Below are positions 58,162-64,000 of a DNA stretch of 64,000 nucleotides, one piece after another. Source of the stretch: Nageia nagi (lineage: Eukaryota; Pinophyta); assembly GCA_050084985.1 (NCBI GenBank), contig JBITNC010000001.1:2046001-2110000 (forward strand), read 5' to 3'. Position 1 is the first letter of the stretch; each line of letters opens with the position of its first letter. Made by a program: the position numbers and the translations under genes. The notes below the pieces were generated by a model. It had not been told where the DNA came from. It was given only the letters and a program-made list of their open reading frames with translations, and did not search any database.

Positions 58162-60146
58162 TGTTGAACTATGCGTGATATTGAGAGGGGGGGTGAATCA
58201 GTGTTTCAATTTCAAAATTTTAAATCTAGAAACTTTAAATAGTGCAGTAGAGAAATAAAACCAAATAGATCAAGCACACCAAGATAGCAAACACACAATA
58301 CAAGATATAACGAGGTTCACCAATGTGGCTACATCCTCGAAAAAGACTGCTTGGACTTCAATCCAAATCCAGCCATTGTAAAGCACCAACTTTACACATA
58401 ATTTATTAGCACCAACTGAAAGGAGCACCAACCCCTAAGCTTTGCAGCACCCACTACAAGGAGCACCAACTCCACTTACCAAGCACCCACTTGATAGATT
58501 TAATAAGATGGAATGAAAGATTGATAATTAGTTACCCAAGACCCGGAATGGTCTAGCTCAAAACTTCTCTCACAAAATACAATCTGAATCATATTCTATT
58601 TTCTTTATGCTCATGCCAATAGCTCTCAATTCATTTGTAATCTGAAACCCCTTTTAATTCATACACATTTGCTTTGGATTCCTGTCTACTGAAAAATGCT
58701 CAAAATCGGATCAAGAAACTGTTGCTCATATCACTGAAAGGGCTACCATTATTTTTTATCAAGAAAACTCCTCATATTCTGAATCAAAATTGATATAATT
58801 TCTCATAAACATCTAGAACTTTCAACACTTATAGAATTATCAAAAAACATTCATTTTTGAGATATTCGTTACTCGTACATGCTTCACACACCTCTCAATA
58901 ACAAACTACCCTACCAAAACACAAACCCAGAAAAATTTGAATTTATTCGAACTGGTTGAAGATAATACCTCGAATGTACTCAAAACGTATGTTCCATGTC
59001 CATATGGCACAAAATGGTATGACGAATTTCACATAGATGCCGAAAAAAAATTTCAAAGCTCGAATATGTCTTTTTATCTTCTCCTCTCTTGGTTTTTTTT
59101 TTTTTTTTTTAAAGTGTCACATGATAAAAGAACTCTTGAGCCTTAAATAGAAGTGTGATAACTAAGATATAAAATAAAAGGAAAGAGCATTTTTTCAAAC
59201 CATACACACTATTCCTTTTTACTTGTCACTTAAAACCATTGTCGGCCAAAACTAGAAAATTAAGAAAAAAAAGCTCTAACGACTTTTTCGATGAGCTATA
59301 ACTTCTTACTGAGTGCTCAGTTTAATATGAAATTTGGACCACTTGTTCTTCATATACCCAAATACATTATATCCAAATTTGAAGCTTTAAATTCTCATAG
59401 TTTGCACACAGCACTTTTCGCAATGTGGCCTTCGACACAGATTTCACAGGTATTTTGTTATGCTTGGATTTGTGCAAGTTATAGGTTCTCATAGTTTGAG
59501 GCCTCAAATCAAGATGGTTCAAAAGACAAAGTTGTTCATATAATCAAGTTATACATGTACAAACTTTTAAATTCTAAATTTGAAGACTTTTAGAGCTCAA
59601 AACAACCAACCTACTCTTTCCAAAATTTATGCTCAAACAGTCAAAAAGTTACAGAGTGGTATTTTGCAGCTTGTACCATTTCTTCCTCGATTATCATCTT
59701 GCTATTAAATTTGGACCACACCTTCTTGGTATATATTACTATATATGATTTAAATTTCAACCTCTGATTCATCACCATTTGCTTGCAATTCAAATTGTAC
59801 GAAGCCAATTTTACACAAATTTCTGACTGCACCATAATCCACAAGAGTGCCCAAAACTGAACCAACATGAAATTTGACCATTCCAATGCTTCACACAAGT
59901 TTGTTATCAACCCAACAACTGATCCAAACCATATCTCACTATCCGTCACCTTCCATTTGTAATTTGGCCCTCTTGACAACTTTTGGTACCTTATGACAAC
60001 TTTTGGTCCCTTTATCATTTTTGCATCCGACAACTTTGTAGATCTTGTCAATGTTATTTATTTGACATGTGCAACCATATGAAACTTATGCACACTGATT
60101 TCATCGTGTTGACAACAATGACAAAACTGTTGCACCATACTCAACA
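58162..60146 (-). mobile_element. 3' LTR of minus-strand Copia element
   Basis: About 1,985 bp. On the minus strand it starts TGTTGAGTATGGTGCAACAG (60146 downwards) and ends ...CACGCATAGTTCAACA at 58162; TGTTGA and TCAACA form the terminal inverted repeat. Preceded by the polypurine tract AAAGGGGAGAT (60147-60157). An 18-T run lies at 59093-59110. CTCAA at 58157-58161 is the likely target-site copy. Confidence 0.85.
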
Positions 60147-60157
60147 ATCTCCCCTTT
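60147..60157 (-). other. polypurine tract
   Basis: Minus-strand AAAGGGGAGAT immediately before the LTR start TGTTGAG, the plus-strand DNA primer of Copia elements. Confidence 0.75.
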
Positions 60158-60360
60158 GGAATTGTTGGCAACACATGCAAAAACTTGTTACTCTTCTCCC
60201 CCTTTGACAACAAATACAAAAGGGTGTCGTGGACTCCCCCTGAGTCCATATACACAATAATCGGGTGTAAATCAGTATACAAAAGAACATAATTATATAG
60301 GAGTAAAAAGATAAACAAATACAAAATTACTCCCCCTGAGATTGTGCGCCCAAAAGCTAG

Positions 60361-61137
60361 TCAATGCTTGGGCAATATCACCACTCCCAATTTCTTTCGT
60401 AGGTACTCAAAAACTTCTTTGGGTAATGGTTTAGTAAATATATCTGCTACTTGCTCTGATGTGGGAACAAATTCTAACTTTACCTCTCCTTCTGCAACCT
60501 TTTCCTTCAAAAAATGATATCGAATGGCAATATGTTTTATTCTTGAATGCATGACTGGATTCTTAGAAATATTGATTGCACTTATGTTATCACACATAAT
60601 TGAAATAGGCTCGGTGATCTGAATCCCTAGATCTTTCATCATTTATTTCATCCACATAACCTGTGTACAACATGATGTCGTTGCTATGTACTCTGCTTCT
60701 ACGATGGATAATGATACCGATTCTTGTTTCTTACTGTGCCAACCGATAAGATTATTACCCAAGTAAAATGCACTACCACTAGTGCTTTTCTTGTCATCTA
60801 CACATCCTACCCAATCTGCATCTGAGAAAGTAATGAGTGTGAAATCTTTTCCTTTGGGATACCATAGGCCATAGTCCATTGTACCTTTAAGGTACCGAAA
60901 AATTAGTTTTATTGCAGTCACATGTGTTTCCTTTGGACTTGCTTGGAACCGTGCAACCATACACACTGCCTGAAGTATGTTGGGTCTGGTAGCTGTCAAA
61001 TATAATAGGCTCCCAATCATTAACCTGTACATAGTCTGATCTACTGATGGTGACTTATCATCCTTGCTTAGCTTGCAGCCTTTCGTCATAGGAGTGCTCA
61101 CAGGCTTGCAATCCTCTATAGTGAACTTTTTCAACAT
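60361..61137 (-). pseudogene. Copia RNase H
   Basis: Two frames, 60643-61137 and 60361-60642, are separated by a single TAA at 60643-60645; otherwise the domain is complete. The first holds the RT-RH connection (TRPNILQAVCMVARFQ, ATRPN), the first Asp (ITFSDADWVGCVDDKKSTSG) and SLSIVEAEYIATTSCC. The second holds CDNISAINISKNPVMHSRIK, HIAIRYHFLKEKV and QVADIFTKPLPKE. Better preserved than any other pol in the window. Confidence 0.9.
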
Positions 61138-61155
61138 CTCTTTAACATACTTGAT

Positions 61156-61845
61156 TTACGAAATAAAAATGCCATTCTTTAATTGATTAACTTGTAAACC
61201 AAGAAAATATGAAAGTTCACCTATCATTGACATTTCAAACTCTGTTTGCATTTGGTTAGCAAAATCTTTGCATATTTCATCTTTGCTACCTCCAAAAATA
61301 ATATCATCTACATAAATAATAATGATAACTTGGTGATTATTTTCAGATTTAATGTAGAGATTACTGTCCACCATACCCTTTTTAAAACCTTGCTGATGTA
61401 GATATGTATCAAGTCTAGAGTACCATGCTCGGGGTGCTTATTTTAGACCATAAAGTGCCTTTTTTAATTTGCACACAAAATCTGGATTCTCACTTATCTG
61501 AAATCCATCTGGCTACTCAATATAAACTTCTTCATTAAGATTTCCATTCAAAAATGCTGATTTTACATCTATTTGATAAACTTTGAAATTTTTATAGACT
61601 GCCAAAGCAAGAAACATATGGATAGCTTCTAATCTAGCAACAGGAGCAAAAGTTTCTTCAAAATCAATACCTTCAACTTGAGCATACCATTTACAAACCA
61701 ATCTTGCTTTGTTTCTTATTACTTTTCCATCTTCATTAAGCTTGTTGTGAAAAACCCACTTGGTGCCAATCACATTTTTATTTTTGGGCCTTGGTACCAA
61801 CTCCCAAGTTTGATTCTTTTCAATTTGGTCTAGTTCCTCATCCAT
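61156..61845 (-). pseudogene. Copia reverse transcriptase
   Basis: Frames 61513-61845 ([20 protein letters not shown], then [36 protein letters not shown]) and 61156-61374 (IIYVDDIIFGG with YVDD at 61303-61314, then ELSYFLGLQVNQLKNGIF). Between them the frame is kept and interrupted by TAG at 61513-61515 and TAA at 61438-61440. The domain ends at TAA 61156-61158. All catalytic residues are present, and the breaks are nonsense changes rather than shifts. Confidence 0.9.
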
Positions 61846-63000
61846 TACTTTGATCCAACTTTCATCTTGACTTACCTCTACAACATTTTTTGGTTCTATG
61901 CTTGAGAGAAGAGAATATGTTCTTATTGTTCTTCTTCTTATTTCAACTCCAGTATCTAGATCTCCAATTATTTGGTCAATTGGATAATCTTTTTACCATT
62001 TACCTGTCTTGTATTTTTTATTTTTTTCTATGTTGAACCACTGTGTGAGTTACCTGAGCCATTCTTTGATTGATTTTTTGGTTGTTCCTCTACCTCATCT
62101 GCCTCAATATATTCTGGAAAATTTTCATTATTGTCTTTTGAAGGTACTCTTAGTTCATCAATCTTGACATCCGCACTCTCAACAATTTTTCTAAGTCTTT
62201 TATTGTAACATTTGTAAGCCTTCCTTTTTATTGAGTAACCAAGAAATATACCTTCATCCGCTCTATCATCGAACTTACCAAGATTTTCTTCCGTCCTCTT
62301 GATGTAGCACTTACTCCTAAATACTTTGAAGTATTTTGTTGATGCCTTTTTACCGAACCATAATTCATAGGGTGTCTTATTCTCATGGGGTCTTAACATA
62401 CATCTATTCTGAATATAAACCGCTGTGTGGACTACTTCTTTCCAAAACCTGTCAGCTATGTGGCTTTCTGTCAACATTATTCATGCCATTTCTTAAACTG
62501 ACCTATTTTTTCTTTCTACTACATCATTTTGCTGAGGTGTTCTTGCTGCTGAAAACTGTCTCCTGATACTATACTCATGACAAAATTCATTAAAATCATC
62601 TGAAATGAATTCACCTCCTCTATCTGATCTTAAACATTTTATTCTTCTTCCAATCTAATTTTCTACCAGGTTCTTGAAGGTCTTAAATTTTTCAAGTGCT
62701 TCTGACTTGTGTTTCAAGAATAGTATCCATGTCATCCTAGAATAATCATCTATACATAGCATGAAGTACCTATCCTCATTTAAACTTTGTGTTCTCATAG
62801 GACCACACAAATCAGTATGAACAAGCTCTAATGGTTTGTTGGAATAGTATTCCTTTGTCTTGAAAGTGGATCTAGTGAGCTTGCCCTTTTAGCATGAAGA
62901 ACAAATACTACTTGGTAGTTTTTTGATACTTAGTATATCTCGAACTGCTCTCTTTGAATAAATTTTAACTAAATTATCAAAACTGATGTGTCCAAGTCTC
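61846..63000 (-). pseudogene. Copia integrase
   Basis: Minus strand from about 62990 down: YSKRAVRDILSIKKLPSSIC with a CSSC pair, then KGKLTRSTFK; LRSDRGGEFISDDFNEFCHE (second Asp; about 62630-62570); RTPQQNDVVERKNRSV (catalytic Glu). Then the frame 62028-62477: ADRFWKEVVHTAVYIQNRCM, ELWFGKKASTKYFKVFRSKC, DEGIFLGYSIKRKAYKCYNK. Stops at 62481-62483, 62493-62495, 62655-62657 and 62889-62891, and one at 61993-61995 in the linker. Confidence 0.85.
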
Positions 63001-63420
63001 TTATGCCAAAGCCAATCTCCATCCTCCTTTCCAGAGTAGACATGATCCATTTGAAGTCTCTGTCAATGTATATAGATTTTTGGATGTCCTTGTACCAACT
63101 GCAACTAACCTGCCACTATTTGCTCTTCTGATTTCATATCCATGTTTCTTGAATATTACATCATGTCCTCTGTCATAAATATGACTAACACTCAGCAAGC
63201 TATGTTTCAACCCGATCACGAATAATACTTCTTCTGACTTGATCTTTCCATCATTAATCTTAACTGTACCTCTACCGATAATCTTTGCTCCATCATTATT
63301 GCCAAATTTTACTGATCCCCTTTCATGTTGTTCTAATTTTTCAAATCTTCTTTTATCCCCGATCATGTGGCTAGAGCAACCACTATCCAGTATCCAAGGA
63401 GCTAGTTTATTCTCTACTTT
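63001..63420 (-). pseudogene. Copia protease and GAG-pre-integrase
   Basis: The protease active site WILDSGCSSHM lies at about 63401-63365, followed by GDKRRFEKLEQHERGSVKFG, GRGTVKINDGKIK and EEVLFVIGLKHSLLSVSH. A frameshift near 63040-63060 leads into the WLWHKRLGHISFDN region of GAG-pre-integrase. Catalytic Asp-Ser-Gly intact. Confidence 0.85.
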
Positions 63421-64000
63421 AAGAGCTATTTGTACTATTAGAGATTCTTTTTCATCTTTTGGTTGCTTCTTCTCTTTCCATATCTTCTTGATACCTATTT
63501 TAGATTCATGTATTGTATCTTCCTATTTATTTTGTTGTACCTATCTTTCTGGAATTTGTCTATTATATCTCATGTCTTATGACCGAAAAGATCTTTGCTG
63601 AAATTGATTTTGAAAAAATATGCTCCAGCAATTTCTTGCAGTATGACCATAGTTGTGACAATTATAACATTCTACAGCATAATCCATCAATGGTGCAAAC
63701 ATATTTCTACTTGAGAAATTCCTTGGACCTATATTATATTTGCATACAAAGATTCTATGTCCATACCCATTGCACTTAAAATAATAACCAGAAAAGGATT
63801 GAGTGAACCTGGGTTGTGGACTTTGCCACATTGCAGTAAGTGCTAGAAATCTTCTTCTTCTTTGATGTGCGACATGTGTAAATCTATCATTGTCTATATA
63901 CCTGTCATTCTAGTAGTATTATTTTGTTTTCTATGAAATGGTTGTTCTTGATTAACTGGTTTCTTTTCCTCTTTGATTTCTGATTTTTTATTTGCATCCT
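63421..64000 (-). pseudogene. Copia gag C-terminus with tandem zinc knuckles
   Basis: 63577-63831 holds two CCHC motifs: YYFKCNGYGHRIFVC (first Cys replaced by Tyr, so damaged) and CYNCHNYGHTARNC (intact). Stops at 63523-63525, 63541-63543 and 63577-63579 lie between the knuckles and protease. A basic Gln/Asn-rich segment follows to the window edge, so the rest of gag and the 5' LTR lie beyond 64000. Confidence 0.8.

Noticed and set aside
63239-63601. 120-codon plus-strand ORF
   Set aside because: Antisense of the Copia protease region, which has a clear DSGC active site on the minus strand.
1-64000. tRNA, rRNA or CRISPR loci
   Set aside because: tRNA-like words are all LTR primer-binding sites; no cloverleaf, rRNA core sequence or spaced direct-repeat array was seen.

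Overview
This window looks like nuclear DNA of a large, repeat-rich seed plant genome. The evidence is one plant-type 2-oxoglutarate dioxygenase gene with GT-AG introns, a plant mobile domain (PMD) gene relic, and many decayed Ty1/Copia and Ty3/Gypsy retrotransposons in AT-rich sequence. A gymnosperm, probably a conifer, is my inference from the density of old, frameshifted, nested elements; nothing seen proves it. There is no bacterial-type gene, operon or CRISPR array, and I recognised no tRNA or rRNA gene.

Layout from left to right. 1-3365: 5' end of a minus-strand Copia element (gag, primer-binding site, LTR with internal tandem repeats). 4380-5400: fragment of a second LTR element with a perfect initiator-Met primer-binding site. 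6017-7190: the only host enzyme gene, a 2OG-Fe(II) dioxygenase in three exons with all catalytic residues but a one-base frameshift. 8146-16559: a minus-strand Copia element split by a 3.2-kb insertion (10118-13327, near-matching target duplication) that is itself rearranged. 16061-16559 is a mosaic LTR joining this element to another minus-strand element reaching 21702, which carries two 45-bp tandem repeats and a striking 38-bp hairpin. 21703-25695: a non-coding LTR element containing a degenerate ~62-bp repeat. 25696-33690: AT-rich sequence with little I recognise.

33770-44540: a PMD gene relic interrupted by an end-to-end 8.25-kb Copia element (34075-42324) with two ~0.5-kb LTRs and a 5-bp target duplication matching at four bases. 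44541-57808: a decayed Ty3/Gypsy element of Tat-like type. Its pol carries an extra RNase H half-domain upstream of the reverse transcriptase, and about 4.3 kb of additional reading-frame remnants lie between integrase and the 3' LTR. 57812-58161: a second pol fragment of the same family, into which a minus-strand Copia element (58162 to beyond 64000) has inserted. Most nonsense codons of that last element sit where the family normally has Gln or Arg, which suggests C-to-T decay.

The genes do not form a pathway. The window is best read as a stack of insertions around two host-type genes, both disrupted. The least explained items are the near-perfect hairpin at 19343-19440, the 3' extra coding region and unusual RNase H order of the Gypsy element, the mosaic LTR, and the PMD gene split by a Copia insertion.
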